Source: Bacteroidia bacterium
Lineage (GTDB): Bacteria; Bacteroidota; Bacteroidia; Palsa-965
Direction of reading: 5' to 3'
Assembly: GCA_025454955.1 (NCBI GenBank)
Contig: JALONL010000010.1
Coordinates: 62,001 to 126,000, forward strand
Length of the DNA: 64,000 nt
In this document: positions 20,287 to 29,498 of the stretch, one piece after another
Numbering within the stretch: the stretch's first letter is position 1
Layout of the letters: each line of letters opens with the position of its first letter
The notes under the pieces: generated by a model
What the model was told of the DNA's origin: nothing
Seen by the model: the letters and a program-made list of their open reading frames with translations, nothing else
Databases searched by the model: none
Program-made: the position numbers and the translations under genes

Positions 20287-22317
20287 ATGAAAAACACAAA
20301 ACGAATTGCTGCCACAGCAGTGGCTGCTGCTTTGTCATTGCTCAGTTATTCCGAACTGAAAGCACAATGGTTAGTAGGGGGTAATACTCTTGTATCTAGT
20401 CCGGGGATATTCGGTTCACTGAATAACGTGGATGTGAGTTTGCGCAGAAACAATGGAGAATTGATGCGTTTTACATCAACCGGTGTAACTGTAGGCGGCC
20501 TCCCTGTTGCAAACGATAATCTTGAGGTGGCCCGCGGAATCAGGGTTTCTGACGGTACCACAAGTTTTTTCTGTCGTTTATACCTTACAACTACACCCAT
20601 TAACAGAACAGAATTCTTTTCGAGTCTGGATCATGCCTGGTTTACAAGAGGAAGCAATTTGAATATATTTGGAAGTACTGGTTCTTCCAGCGCAGTATAT
20701 AGCGTAAACTGGGCTAACGAAACAGCGGCCAACAACATTATTACAGCCACCTCTTCTCGTTTTGTGGGCATCCGCACCACCAATCCTACTGCGGTGTTTC
20801 AGGTTGCAGGTGGACAAATTTCACAATTGCAAACAGGAGCCTTCGGTAATTTTGCCGGTGGCAATGAATGGATTGGTTTGGGAATAGCCGGCACACAGGC
20901 AGTGCCCATTAACGCAGTATTTGGGTTGGGTATGGCCCGAGGTGCTTCGGCAGGTTACTTTAATCTGGTAAATAGCACCTTATTTAGTGGCACCGAAGAT
21001 CTCGTGATTGGTTTTGGTGGCGAAGGAGCTGCACTCGATGCCAACCAGCGTATGCGCATTCGCAGTATTCGTACCAACGGAGTTAATGCACCTGTAAATA
21101 AAGACCTGATGGTATTTAATGCCGAAGGTCTTGTAGGGGTAAATACCGACCCGGGTCTTGTTGCTTTTCTGGTTGACGCCACCGCCACCAATCTTCCTCT
21201 GAGCAACGCATTTCGTGCAATAACTGTACTCACCTCCGGGTCGTTTGCAAATCCTGTTGCAGCTACTTACGCCTCTATCGGACAAGAAGGAAACAGCACT
21301 GTATTGGCTACAGATATTGTAGGACTTCGTGCACAGAATCCTAATGCGGGCCTCAACTGTCAGGTAAACGGTAATACAGCCGAAATAACCTGGCAGGATT
21401 TGCAATTCAGTAATAACGTATCTACTGCAAGCAGCACTCAGAACCGACTCACCTTTAATTTCCGCAACAACCAGCCGGCCAACAACTCCACCACCAAGCG
21501 CGAGGTAATGACCATTCTAGCCAACGGTCGCGTAGGTATCAACACGGTAGCTCCGGTAAACGCCGGTACATTTAACGTGGCTCCGAACAACGGCCCCACT
21601 GTATTTGATTTTTACCTCGATGTAAACGGCGGTGTACGTGGTCAGGGTTTCTTTGCTTTCTCCGATCAGCGTTTCAAATCAAACATCCAGACCATCGAAA
21701 ACCCGATGGATCGTATTATGAAAATGCGCGGCACCAGTTACACTTTCCGTGGCCCCGGTACTCCCGAAGGTTCACAGGGTGTACAGCAAATCGGTTTCAT
21801 TGCACAGGAGCTTGAGCAGGTTGTACCCGAAGCCGTAGCCAAAGGCGACGATGGCATTTACTCGGTAAACTACGGTGCCATTACCCCGCTGCTCGTGGAA
21901 GGCATGAAAGTGCAGCAGGCACAGATTGTAACGCAAGAGCAGAAAATTACCGAGCAGCAGTCGCAGATTGATGCACTGAAAGCCGAAATTGCCGCCATGA
22001 AAGGCAACACCATCACCAACGACGGTGTACAGGCTCCGCTCGAAGTGAATCCTTCACTCGGTTCATTGCAGCAGAACATTCCCAATCCGTTTAACCAGCA
22101 AACGGTAATTAACTTCACCGTGGCTCAGAATGCCGGTGTGGCCAGCATGATTATTTACGATCTCAACGGTCGTCAGATCCGCGCCGAACAAATCAACCAG
22201 CGCGGTGCCGGTCAGTTTGTAATTAATGCCAACGAACTGGCTCCGGGCATGTATATCTACACACTTATTGTTGACGGTAAAGCCGCCGACAGCAAGCGTA
22301 TGATTGTGACCGAGTAA
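20287..22317 (+). CDS. T9SS protein with peptidase S74 chaperone domain, paralog 2
   Basis: A 676-residue paralog of the 17.9-kb protein with the same order: signal peptide (ending in LKAQ), beta-rich passenger, S74 domain, coiled coil, T9SS sorting domain. The S74 dyad is Ser459/Lys464 in FSDQRFKSNI. The coiled coil has four heptads (VQQAQIV, TQEQKIT, EQQSQID, ALKAEIA) against six in paralog 1. From the S74 domain to the end it is nearly identical to the other two at DNA level, while the first ~150 residues differ strongly. A surface fibre or adhesin role is inferred. Confidence 0.9.
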   Translation: MKNTKRIAATAVAAALSLLSYSELKAQWLVGGNTLVSSPGIFGSLNNVDVSLRRNNGELMRFTSTGVTVGGLPVANDNLEVARGIRVSDGTTSFFCRLYLTTTPINRTEFFSSLDHAWFTRGSNLNIFGSTGSSSAVYSVNWANETAANNIITATSSRFVGIRTTNPTAVFQVAGGQISQLQTGAFGNFAGGNEWIGLGIAGTQAVPINAVFGLGMARGASAGYFNLVNSTLFSGTEDLVIGFGGEGAALDANQRMRIRSIRTNGVNAPVNKDLMVFNAEGLVGVNTDPGLVAFLVDATATNLPLSNAFRAITVLTSGSFANPVAATYASIGQEGNSTVLATDIVGLRAQNPNAGLNCQVNGNTAEITWQDLQFSNNVSTASSTQNRLTFNFRNNQPANNSTTKREVMTILANGRVGINTVAPVNAGTFNVAPNNGPTVFDFYLDVNGGVRGQGFFAFSDQRFKSNIQTIENPMDRIMKMRGTSYTFRGPGTPEGSQGVQQIGFIAQELEQVVPEAVAKGDDGIYSVNYGAITPLLVEGMKVQQAQIVTQEQKITEQQSQIDALKAEIAAMKGNTITNDGVQAPLEVNPSLGSLQQNIPNPFNQQTVINFTVAQNAGVASMIIYDLNGRQIRAEQINQRGAGQFVINANELAPGMYIYTLIVDGKAADSKRMIVTE

Positions 22318-22339
22318 TTTAATTACACATTACATAACC

Positions 22340-22381
22340 ACGCCCGGACAGCAGACACGATAGTGTGGATAGTCCGGGCGC
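22340..22381 (+). terminator. Hairpin after S74 paralog 2
   Basis: CGCCCGGA (22341-22348) pairs with TCCGGGCG (22373-22380), with an inner CAC/GTG pair; it lies about 23 bases after the stop. There is no clear T-run, so it may be a weak terminator or mRNA-stabilising hairpin. Confidence 0.55.
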
Positions 22382-22527
22382 TGGTATTTTATATCATAAA
22401 TGATAGTATTGCTACAATGCTATTATTTGATATTTTGAAAGGCTGTTCGTAAAAGGCAAATTTCAATACCCTGTTAACTATAACCTCAAACAAACACTTA
22501 TAATCAGTTAAATAGAAATCGGGTGTA

Positions 22528-22558
22528 TTGACTTCGCGATTTGATGGAATTAACTTTC
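22528..22558 (+). promoter_or_regulatory. Bacteroidota-type promoter of third S74 gene
   Basis: TTG (22528-22530), a 20-base spacer and TAACTTTC (22551-22558), which matches TAnnTTTG at all but the last base. The spacing equals that of the other two paralogs. Confidence 0.45.
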
Positions 22559-22606
22559 TTCCGTATTGCAAAACGTGCAGTATAGTTTCATCAAATTACA
22601 TTACCC

Positions 22607-24586
22607 ATGAACACACTCACAACATTAAAAACCGCACTTCTGCTTGCAGGCACATTGTGTACTGCAGGGCTTAGTGCGCAAAACTGGCTTACTGCGGGCA
22701 ACGCGGTGGGTGCAGCCGATGTATTCGGCTCTACCAATGCGGCAGATGTACGTTTCATTAGTAATAACGTAGAGCGAGCCCGTATTCTTTCTACCGGAAA
22801 TATTGGTGTTGGCCTTATTGCTCCGGCCAGCCGATTGGATGTGGCAGCCAATTTTCGTGTTACAAGTACCGGTTTCGCCGGTCGTCATTTACGTATTGAG
22901 TCAACCTCATTCCAGCAAATGACTGCAGTAAACGATTTTGCCATTGTTTCCGAAAACGGATCATTTGTATTTCGTCCGGGTACATTAAGCGGTTCGCGCA
23001 ATTTCCGTGTGCAACCCGGCGGTGCAGGGCCTGATCTTCTGCTTTGCGAGGGCACACTTAATTTCGTGGGAATAGGTGGCACACCCACTACAAAATTTGA
23101 AGTATTTGGCGGTCAGATAGCCCAGCTTCAGTTTGGTGCATTGGGTAACTTTGCTGCGGGCAACGAGTGGCTGGCCTTAGGTCAGGCCGGATCGGCTGCG
23201 GCGCCCATTTCTTCTGTATATGGTCTGGCTTTGGCCGATAACGGATTTGCAGGTTATTTCAACATTGTAGATAACAGTGCCACCAAAGACCTGATTATCG
23301 GCTACGGAAACAACGGAACCTCTGTGGATGCCGCGCAGCGTTTGCGTATCAGAAATATCCGCACAAACGGAGTTGCCGCACCGGTAAATAAAGACCTTAT
23401 GGTATTTAACTCGGCCGGATATGTGGGTATAAACAACGACCCGGGTACAATTGCATTTCTGGTGGATGCCACTACTGCAACTGTTCCCGCAGCAAATGCG
23501 TTCAGGGCAATTACCGTACTCTCCAACGGAAGTTTTGCCTCTCCCACCACAGCCACATTCTCTTCCATTGGTCAGGAAGGAAACAGCACCATCATTCCCG
23601 GATCCGACATTACCGGCCTTCGCGCACAGAACGGCAATGCCGGTTTGAATTGCCAGGTAAATGCCAACGTGGCCGAAATTACCTGGCAGGATCTTAATTT
23701 TGCCGGAGTAGTATCTGCTGCCACCCCCGCTGAGGATCGCATTACATTTAATTTCAGAAACAACCAGCCGGCAAACAATGTAAACAACAAAAAAGAAGTA
23801 ATGACCATTCTGGCCACCGGCCGTGTAGGCATCAATACACCTGCACCCACCGCAATGGGTACTTTTAACGTGCCTCCTTCGCCCGCCGGTATGTTTAACT
23901 TCTTTCTTGATGTAAACGGCGGTGTGCGTGCGCAGGGCTATTTCGCCTTCTCCGACCAGCGTTTCAAAACAAACATTGAAACAATCGCCAATCCCATGGA
24001 GCGTATCATGAAAATGCGCGGCACCAGCTACGTGTTCAACGCTCCCGATAAAGCAGAAGGTGAGCCCGGTGTACAGCAAATTGGTTTTATTGCCCAGGAA
24101 CTGGCTCAGGTAGTGCCCGAAGTAGTTGCAGTGGGCGATGATGGAATTTATTCCGTAAACTACGGCGCCATCACCCCGCTGCTTGTAGAAGGCATGAAAG
24201 TGCAGCAGCAGCAAATCACCACCCAGCAGGCCGAAATTGATGCACTCAAAGCCGAAATTGCCGCCATCAAAGGAAACACCATCACCAACGATGGTGTGCA
24301 GGCTCCGCTCGAAGTAAATCCCTCACTCGGTTCGTTGCAGCAGAACATTCCCAATCCGTTCAACCAGCAAACCGTAATCAACTTCACCGTAGCGCAAAAC
24401 GCCGGTGTGGCTTCCATCATTATTTACGATCTCAACGGCCGTCAGATTCGTGCCGATCAGATCAATCAGCGTGGTGCCGGTCAGTTTGTTATCAATGCCA
24501 ATGAACTCGCCCCCGGAATGTACATCTACACACTTATTGTTGACGGCAAAGCTGCCGACAGCAAGCGTATGATTGTAACCGAGTAA
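22607..24586 (+). CDS. T9SS protein with peptidase S74 chaperone domain, paralog 3
   Basis: A 659-residue third paralog: signal peptide (ending in LSAQ), passenger, S74 domain with Ser449/Lys454 (FSDQRFKTNI), a short coiled coil of three heptads (VQQQQIT, TQQAEID, ALKAEIA) and the same sorting domain, ending KRMIVTE. The shared block before S74 (NGNAGLNCQVNANVAEITWQDL) is also conserved across the set. A bidirectional terminator separates it from the convergent gene downstream. Confidence 0.9.
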   Translation: MNTLTTLKTALLLAGTLCTAGLSAQNWLTAGNAVGAADVFGSTNAADVRFISNNVERARILSTGNIGVGLIAPASRLDVAANFRVTSTGFAGRHLRIESTSFQQMTAVNDFAIVSENGSFVFRPGTLSGSRNFRVQPGGAGPDLLLCEGTLNFVGIGGTPTTKFEVFGGQIAQLQFGALGNFAAGNEWLALGQAGSAAAPISSVYGLALADNGFAGYFNIVDNSATKDLIIGYGNNGTSVDAAQRLRIRNIRTNGVAAPVNKDLMVFNSAGYVGINNDPGTIAFLVDATTATVPAANAFRAITVLSNGSFASPTTATFSSIGQEGNSTIIPGSDITGLRAQNGNAGLNCQVNANVAEITWQDLNFAGVVSAATPAEDRITFNFRNNQPANNVNNKKEVMTILATGRVGINTPAPTAMGTFNVPPSPAGMFNFFLDVNGGVRAQGYFAFSDQRFKTNIETIANPMERIMKMRGTSYVFNAPDKAEGEPGVQQIGFIAQELAQVVPEVVAVGDDGIYSVNYGAITPLLVEGMKVQQQQITTQQAEIDALKAEIAAIKGNTITNDGVQAPLEVNPSLGSLQQNIPNPFNQQTVINFTVAQNAGVASIIIYDLNGRQIRADQINQRGAGQFVINANELAPGMYIYTLIVDGKAADSKRMIVTE

Positions 24587-24610
24587 TTGGTTAAGTAGTT
24601 TTGCCATGTG

Positions 24611-24648
24611 AAAAGAGGTTGCCTGTAAACGGGCAACCTCTTTTAGTT
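24611..24648. terminator. Bidirectional terminator between convergent genes
   Basis: A perfect 13-bp stem AAAAGAGGTTGCC / GGCAACCTCTTTT with an 8-base loop, flanked by A and T on both sides. It can serve the S74 gene (+) and the coiled-coil gene (-). Confidence 0.85.
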
Positions 24649-24695
24649 TTGTGGCAGTAGTGGTTTTTTACTGTTATTAGTTTAAAATAACTGTA

Positions 24696-25361
24696 TCAAT
24701 CAATTTTCGCTTCACGCGCAATAATATCATCAAGCACTTTCTGTGCAGCTTCTATCTCGGTTTTTTTCTTGGCCTGATCGCTTTCGTTGGTTTTTATGTC
24801 TTCTTCGGCTTTTTTGATTTTCTCCTTGTAGGTTTCAATATCGCCTTTCAGTTCCTTGTTTTTCTTTTCCAGATCGGCCTGCTGGTCTTTTACATTGTCG
24901 AGTTTTTTCTGTGCGGCTTTGCGGATGTCGGCCACGGCATCTTTGGTCATTTTCAGGGCAAAATCGCGCACAATTTTTTCGGCAATTTTGTATTTGTCGG
25001 CATGGTCTTTCGAGTTGAGCCAGGCGCCGCCAAGATCAAACCCTACGATGAATTTCGATTCGGTGTCGCTCACTTTTTCCACGCGGGCATATACGTCCAT
25101 CGGGTCGTTGCCGCCCATTTCCTTAATGAGCGCATTGTCGGCAAAAATTTCTTTCTTCGAACTTACTTTTGCATCATACCCTTTCATTTTCGATTTCCAT
25201 TCTTTCTCAATATCATCGGGCTTTGCATCGTAAATGGTTACCACCAGCGCATTGTGCGAGCCGCCGCCAATATTTTCGTTCGATTCCTTAACGCTTATTT
25301 TTTGTGCCTGTGCCGCTGTGGCAAAAAGCAGGAGCATGGCCAGTGTAATTGCCTTTTTCAT
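24696..25361 (-). CDS. Secreted coiled-coil protein of unknown function
   Basis: A 221-residue protein with a clear signal peptide (MKKAITLAMLLLFATAAQAQ). Residues ~20-125 form a mixed domain (LVVTIYDAKPDDIEKEW, FIVGFDLGGAWLNS), and ~130-220 are a highly charged coiled coil (LEKKNKELKGDIETYKEK and so on). Periplasmic location is expected. I do not recognise a named family. Confidence 0.75.
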   Translation of the reverse strand: MKKAITLAMLLLFATAAQAQKISVKESNENIGGGSHNALVVTIYDAKPDDIEKEWKSKMKGYDAKVSSKKEIFADNALIKEMGGNDPMDVYARVEKVSDTESKFIVGFDLGGAWLNSKDHADKYKIAEKIVRDFALKMTKDAVADIRKAAQKKLDNVKDQQADLEKKNKELKGDIETYKEKIKKAEEDIKTNESDQAKKKTEIEAAQKVLDDIIAREAKID

Positions 25362-25483
25362 AAGAGTGTGTGTTTAAATTATGATTGTTTCCGGTAACTG
25401 ATTTCTACCCTGAAAGTTCGTAAAAACAAAGGAGCTTTTTGCTTTTTACCGCAAAATAAATGCAGGTATGCACAGGCAATTCA

Positions 25484-26056
25484 TTAGCCGATGTCTGACA
25501 CGCCGCCCGAAAGTATAAACTTCATGGCATCGCCCGCCGGTACATCGAGCTCGCGCACACGGGCGCGCGGCACAATTACCACACGGCCCGACACAGCATA
25601 CGAAGCCGGAAAATATACCGACACATAACCGTCTTCAATGCCCATTTCCGAAAGGTTTTCCTGGGTCATAAAACCAAGTTCGTAAATATCATTCTCGTCG
25701 TTTAAACGCACCAGCACCGGATGCGTAAACCGTTTGCGGTTGCCAATAAATGCCGAAAGAATGTCTTTGATGGGTGTGTAAATGAGTTTTACTCCCGGCG
25801 TATTTTCCAGTACGTTTTCGGTGGCACGTAAAATAAAATTGGCCACCAGACTTGAGGCAAATACTCCGATCAGTACAATGGCTGTTATCGCGAGCAGTGT
25901 AAACAACACCGGATCCACGTAAGGATGAATCACCACATCGAATGAGGCAAACAGGCCTCGCAGCCAGATAAAAATGCGGTAAAGCACCAGTGCCGTAATG
26001 GCCAGCGGCACAATTACCAGTATTCCCTGAAGAAAGTAACGGGCTATTGTTTTCAC
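25484..26056 (-). CDS. DUF502 family membrane protein
   Basis: A 190-residue protein with two N-terminal membrane segments (FLQGILVIVPLAITALVLY and VLFTLLAITAIVLIGVFASSL) and the DUF502 features TPGVKLIYTPIKDI and GYVSVYFPASYAVSGRVVIVP. Function of the family is unknown; it is an inner-membrane protein. It starts 12 bases after the stop of the MmcQ-like gene, so the two are probably cotranscribed. Confidence 0.85.
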   Translation of the reverse strand: MKTIARYFLQGILVIVPLAITALVLYRIFIWLRGLFASFDVVIHPYVDPVLFTLLAITAIVLIGVFASSLVANFILRATENVLENTPGVKLIYTPIKDILSAFIGNRKRFTHPVLVRLNDENDIYELGFMTQENLSEMGIEDGYVSVYFPASYAVSGRVVIVPRARVRELDVPAGDAMKFILSGGVSDIG

Positions 26057-26068
26057 TTTGTGGAATTA

Positions 26069-26416
26069 TTACAATGTATCGCGCTGCTTTTTGGGCAGGC
26101 TGTTTTTAATGAGTTCGTAGGACTGGTCGATGAGTTCGAGAAGGAGTTTTTTGGGTACGGTGCCGTCGGCCACCACGGTGTTCCAGTGTTGTTTGTTCAT
26201 GTGGTAGCCGGGTTTAATGCTGTCGTATTTGCCGCGGAGTTCCACGGCCAGTTCCGGATCGCATTTGGCGTTGAACTGCGGCGGGTGTGCGCTTACGGGT
26301 GTGAGCAGGAAAATTTTGCCGAGTACCCGAAACACGAGCACTTCGCTGTCGAACGGAAAATCTTCGGTGGTGCCGGGTTTGGCGAGGCAGTATTCGCGGA
26401 GCTCTTCAATGTTCAT
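26069..26416 (-). CDS. MmcQ/YjbR family protein
   Basis: A 115-residue protein of the MmcQ/YjbR family (CyaY-like double-wing fold, possibly DNA-binding). Typical features: LREYCLAKPGTTEDFPF at the N-terminus, VFRVLGKIFLLT, and the ending GYHMNKQHWNTVVADGTVP. It is 10 bases after the stop of the cyclase-type gene and just before DUF502. Confidence 0.88.
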   Translation of the reverse strand: MNIEELREYCLAKPGTTEDFPFDSEVLVFRVLGKIFLLTPVSAHPPQFNAKCDPELAVELRGKYDSIKPGYHMNKQHWNTVVADGTVPKKLLLELIDQSYELIKNSLPKKQRDTL

Positions 26417-26426
26417 GGCGGCGGTT

Positions 26427-27173
26427 TTAGTTCACTATGCGATACAATACCGGACGGCTGGGCACGGCATCGTTTTCCATGGCGGCGGTTTGCAGGTTTA
26501 GCAGGTAAGGGCCGTCAAACACATCGTTGGGCACATACACCAGTTCGGTAATGGTGCAGTGGCGGCGGGTGTTTTCGGGGTAATTCCAGAATGTTTTATG
26601 TGCCGAAAGTGCGCCGCCATCCACTTCCCTGTCCACCGAAGGCAAATCGATGAGCAGATGTTCCACCTGCATTTCGGCCAGCAGCAAAGCCGCGTCGGGT
26701 GCGAGGTAGGGCGGGTTGGTGTTCGACCAGTTGGTTTGCCGTTTCAGCGTGGAGTTGGCAATGGTGCGTATAATTACGGCTTCGGGTGTTTTGCCTTCGA
26801 GCAGGTTGGCAAGCTGGCGGCGGATAATTACAAAATCGCCATTGTCGAGCTGCATGGGCAATACGGTAATTAATTCGGCCACATAAAACGGACGGTTTAC
26901 AATGCCGTTTACGCTTTCGCCTTGGGGTGTAATGTGGCCCACGCTTTCGGTATGTGTGCCGTGCGCGTGCGGATTGAAAAACACATTTTTAAAATTCACC
27001 GTTCCGCCCTGTTTCACTTCGCCCACCCATTCGCCCATTCGCACAGGCTCAATTACAGGCGGCTCGGCATACCACGCCCGCACACCCGCAGGCGATACGG
27101 CAATGGAAATATCGAAACCCTGATGAAGATCGGCCTTTATGGTGCGGCCTTTGTGTGTAATGGTGGCAAACAT
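26427..27173 (-). CDS. Cyclase family protein (kynurenine formamidase-like metal hydrolase)
   Basis: A 248-residue protein of the cyclase/formamidase superfamily (PF04199). The metal motif HxGTHxD appears as HAHGTHTES, with Thr-Glu in place of the usual Asp, so it is a divergent member. LLIDLPSVDREVDGG and a downstream HKTFW His agree with the family. It may hydrolyse an N-formyl or ester bond; kynurenine as substrate is not supported by neighbours. It starts 6 bases after the stop of the gene upstream. Confidence 0.78.
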   Translation of the reverse strand: MFATITHKGRTIKADLHQGFDISIAVSPAGVRAWYAEPPVIEPVRMGEWVGEVKQGGTVNFKNVFFNPHAHGTHTESVGHITPQGESVNGIVNRPFYVAELITVLPMQLDNGDFVIIRRQLANLLEGKTPEAVIIRTIANSTLKRQTNWSNTNPPYLAPDAALLLAEMQVEHLLIDLPSVDREVDGGALSAHKTFWNYPENTRRHCTITELVYVPNDVFDGPYLLNLQTAAMENDAVPSRPVLYRIVN

Positions 27174-27179
27174 AAAGGC

Positions 27180-27830
27180 TCAGGGTAAAAGTGAATAGTC
27201 GATCAGCAACCCGTCGTCATCGCGCCACTGAATCCATGCCGATTTTATTTTTGTAGTGCCGTCGGCGCAGGTTTCGCGCGTTTCTACTTCCATCCATATT
27301 CCCAGTATTTTCAAGGGTTTGAAACAATCGGCATATTTCATGTCCCAGGGCAAAGTCACATTGCTGCCCTGGTGTGTGCGCAGCGGATTGGTGTCGCGCG
27401 TGAGGCGTATTACACTTGCCGACTTCAGCAGTTCGTCGGTCCAGGTGTAAAACTCAAGACCTTCAATTTTGCGCAGCCAGTAGGTCTGGTGTGTGCCGTT
27501 GTTTGTCATTACCTGATACCAGCCGGTTTCGCGGCTCAGCACACGCATGGAGAAGAGCATGTTTTCGGGCTTCAGTATTTCGGGGCTGAGCCATTTGTCG
27601 GTATTGGCGGTTTCGAGTTTTGCTGTTTTTGTTTTTCCTTTTCCGCTTACAGTAAACGTTATTGTTTTTGCCGGTGCTGTTTTGTCGTTGCGTTCGGAGT
27701 AGAGTTTTATTTCGGTAAGTATTTCAAGGTTGAGGTGCATTACACCCATTCCATAATACATATCGAAATTGGTTGCCGCGCGCAGCGGGGCCATTGCGGC
27801 GAGTAAGAGAAAAAGGAATACGGTTTTCAT
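27180..27830 (-). CDS. Predicted secreted protein, unknown function
   Basis: A 216-residue protein with a signal peptide (MKTVFLFLLLAAMAPLRA) and a beta-rich body rich in Trp (WYQVMTNNGTHQTYWLRKIEG, SAWIQWRDDDG). No known domain is recognised. It lies 12 bases downstream of the DUF1569 gene and 6 bases upstream of the cyclase gene, in a run of closely spaced genes. Confidence 0.7.
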   Translation of the reverse strand: MKTVFLFLLLAAMAPLRAATNFDMYYGMGVMHLNLEILTEIKLYSERNDKTAPAKTITFTVSGKGKTKTAKLETANTDKWLSPEILKPENMLFSMRVLSRETGWYQVMTNNGTHQTYWLRKIEGLEFYTWTDELLKSASVIRLTRDTNPLRTHQGSNVTLPWDMKYADCFKPLKILGIWMEVETRETCADGTTKIKSAWIQWRDDDGLLIDYSLLP

Positions 27831-27842
27831 TCGTTGAAAAAA

Positions 27843-28289
27843 TTACGCACCAAACTGGCGCAGGTGATGATCTAAATGATTGTACATGAACATATCCCAC
27901 TCGTCGGTGGTGAGGTTGCCATAAAACAAACTCGGATTTCCGCGCACTTCGTGCGGGCCCTGACCGAAACGTAAGAGTTTTTCGCGCAGGCGGCTTTTTT
28001 CGGTGTCGATGTCGTCGGTGGTGGTGACCACAAATTCGGGGCTGGTGGGCACATTGGGTTTAAACTGAACGCCGTATTTCAGTTTCTTCTTTGCCGCGCT
28101 GCCAAAGAGTTTGCCCATGAACGCCTGTTTGCCGCGTTTATCGCCCAGGGCATATTCCAGTCCGATGGTGCAGTGACGAATCATTTGTGCGGCGTTCATT
28201 TTTCCCCATTCGGGGCGCGTATTGCCCTGTATGGAATCAAAGCGGGCAAGTATGGCTTGCAAATCCGGCTGATTGAATAAAGAAGGCAT
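27843..28289 (-). CDS. DUF1569 / DinB-like protein
   Basis: A 148-residue protein that fits DUF1569, a DinB-like four-helix fold: RPEWGKMNAAQMIRHCTIGLE carries the first His, and the C-terminal DMFMYNHLDHHLRQFG holds the His cluster of the family's metal site. The ATG at 28289 (MPSLFNQ) is chosen; the frame extends to a TTG at 28310 beyond it. It begins 27 bases after the hemW stop. Confidence 0.8.
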   Translation of the reverse strand: MPSLFNQPDLQAILARFDSIQGNTRPEWGKMNAAQMIRHCTIGLEYALGDKRGKQAFMGKLFGSAAKKKLKYGVQFKPNVPTSPEFVVTTTDDIDTEKSRLREKLLRFGQGPHEVRGNPSLFYGNLTTDEWDMFMYNHLDHHLRQFGA

Positions 28290-28316
28290 GACGTGAGAAA
28301 TTTGGTTCAAACAAAT

Positions 28317-29441
28317 CTACACAACAAACAGTGCAGCGGCAATTCGGTCGGCCAGCAATTTACCGGCGGGCGAGAGGAACCATTTTCCATTTTCGAAACG
28401 CATATCGCCGCTGCGGAGCCAGGGCGTGGCTTCGGTGTGGAAATTCGGGGCAAACTCGGCAAAACGGCTGTTGAGTTCGGTTTCTTCAATGCCCCACGAG
28501 GTGCGCAGGCGGGTAAGCACAAATTCGTTGTAGCGTTCGTTTGGGCTGAGTTCTTCCACCGTGGCAGCGGTTTGCCCGGCGGCAATGCGGCGCAGGTATT
28601 CGCTGTTGTTGGCTATGTTGTGGCTGCGCTGGTTGCCGTTGTAGCTGTGTGCCGAGGGGCCGAGGCCGAGGTACGGTTTGTTTTTCCAGTAGCTGCTGTT
28701 GTGCCTGGCTTCCCAGCCCGGCAGCGAGAAGTTTGAAATTTCGTAATGCACAAAACCCGCATCTGCTGCGCGTTCGGTGAGCAGTATAAATTGCTGCTCG
28801 CACAGGGCATCGTCGGGTGCGCGCACAAAACCTTTGGCCACCTGCCAGGCCAATGCCGTTTTGGGTTCTACCGTTAAGTTGTAGCACGAAAGATGCTGCA
28901 TGCCCAGCGAAAACGCTTCGTCGAGGTTGCGCAGCCAGGCCGCATTGCTCAATCCCGGAATGCCGTAAATAAGATCAACTGAAAGATTGGTAATGCCCGC
29001 ATCCTGCGCCCGCTGTACCACGCGTTTTGCATCGGCGGCGGTGTGTGCGCGGTTCATGAGTTGCAGGTCATCGTCGCGAAACGACTGTATGCCAATACTG
29101 AGCCGGTTTACAGGCGTGTGCCGCAGGGTGCGCAGATACGCGTCGGTAAGATCGTCGGGATTGGCTTCGAGTGTAATTTCGGCATCGGGTGCCAGCGAAA
29201 AATTTTCGCCAATGGCCTCGAAAATGCGCATCAGTTCATCGCCCGTAAGCAGCGAGGGTGTGCCGCCGCCAAAGTAAACAGTTTCGAGCGACACCGCAGG
29301 CAATTCGTTTTTGCGCATACCAAGCTCGGCAATGAGTGCATCGGTCATTTCGCCCCGCCGCTGCTGCGAAGTGGAGAAATGAAAATCGCAGTAATGACAA
29401 GCCTGCTTGCAAAAAGGAATGTGCAGATAAAGATGCGGCAT
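28317..29441 (-). CDS. hemW: HemW-type radical SAM protein (heme chaperone)
   Basis: A 374-residue radical SAM protein of the HemW family, long annotated as oxygen-independent coproporphyrinogen III oxidase but now regarded as a heme-delivery protein. The cluster motif CxxxCxxC is CKQACHYC (11-18). YFGGGTPSLL, the ITLEANPDDL strand and RLSIGIQSF are standard, and the HemW C-terminal mark is SYWKNKPYLGLGPSAHSY. Length is normal. It should act in the cytoplasm or at the membrane in heme insertion. Confidence 0.93.
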   Translation of the reverse strand: MPHLYLHIPFCKQACHYCDFHFSTSQQRRGEMTDALIAELGMRKNELPAVSLETVYFGGGTPSLLTGDELMRIFEAIGENFSLAPDAEITLEANPDDLTDAYLRTLRHTPVNRLSIGIQSFRDDDLQLMNRAHTAADAKRVVQRAQDAGITNLSVDLIYGIPGLSNAAWLRNLDEAFSLGMQHLSCYNLTVEPKTALAWQVAKGFVRAPDDALCEQQFILLTERAADAGFVHYEISNFSLPGWEARHNSSYWKNKPYLGLGPSAHSYNGNQRSHNIANNSEYLRRIAAGQTAATVEELSPNERYNEFVLTRLRTSWGIEETELNSRFAEFAPNFHTEATPWLRSGDMRFENGKWFLSPAGKLLADRIAAALFVV

Positions 29442-29498
29442 GTACGTGTGGTTCCTGCACGAATTTACCGCTTAATTTCTGTTTGTGCCCCAAAGTTT

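Noticed and set aside
23177..24214. 345-codon minus-strand frame inside the third S74 gene
   Set aside because: Cys/Gly/His-rich antisense shadow; the same shadow appears in shorter form in the other two paralogs because the DNA is shared.
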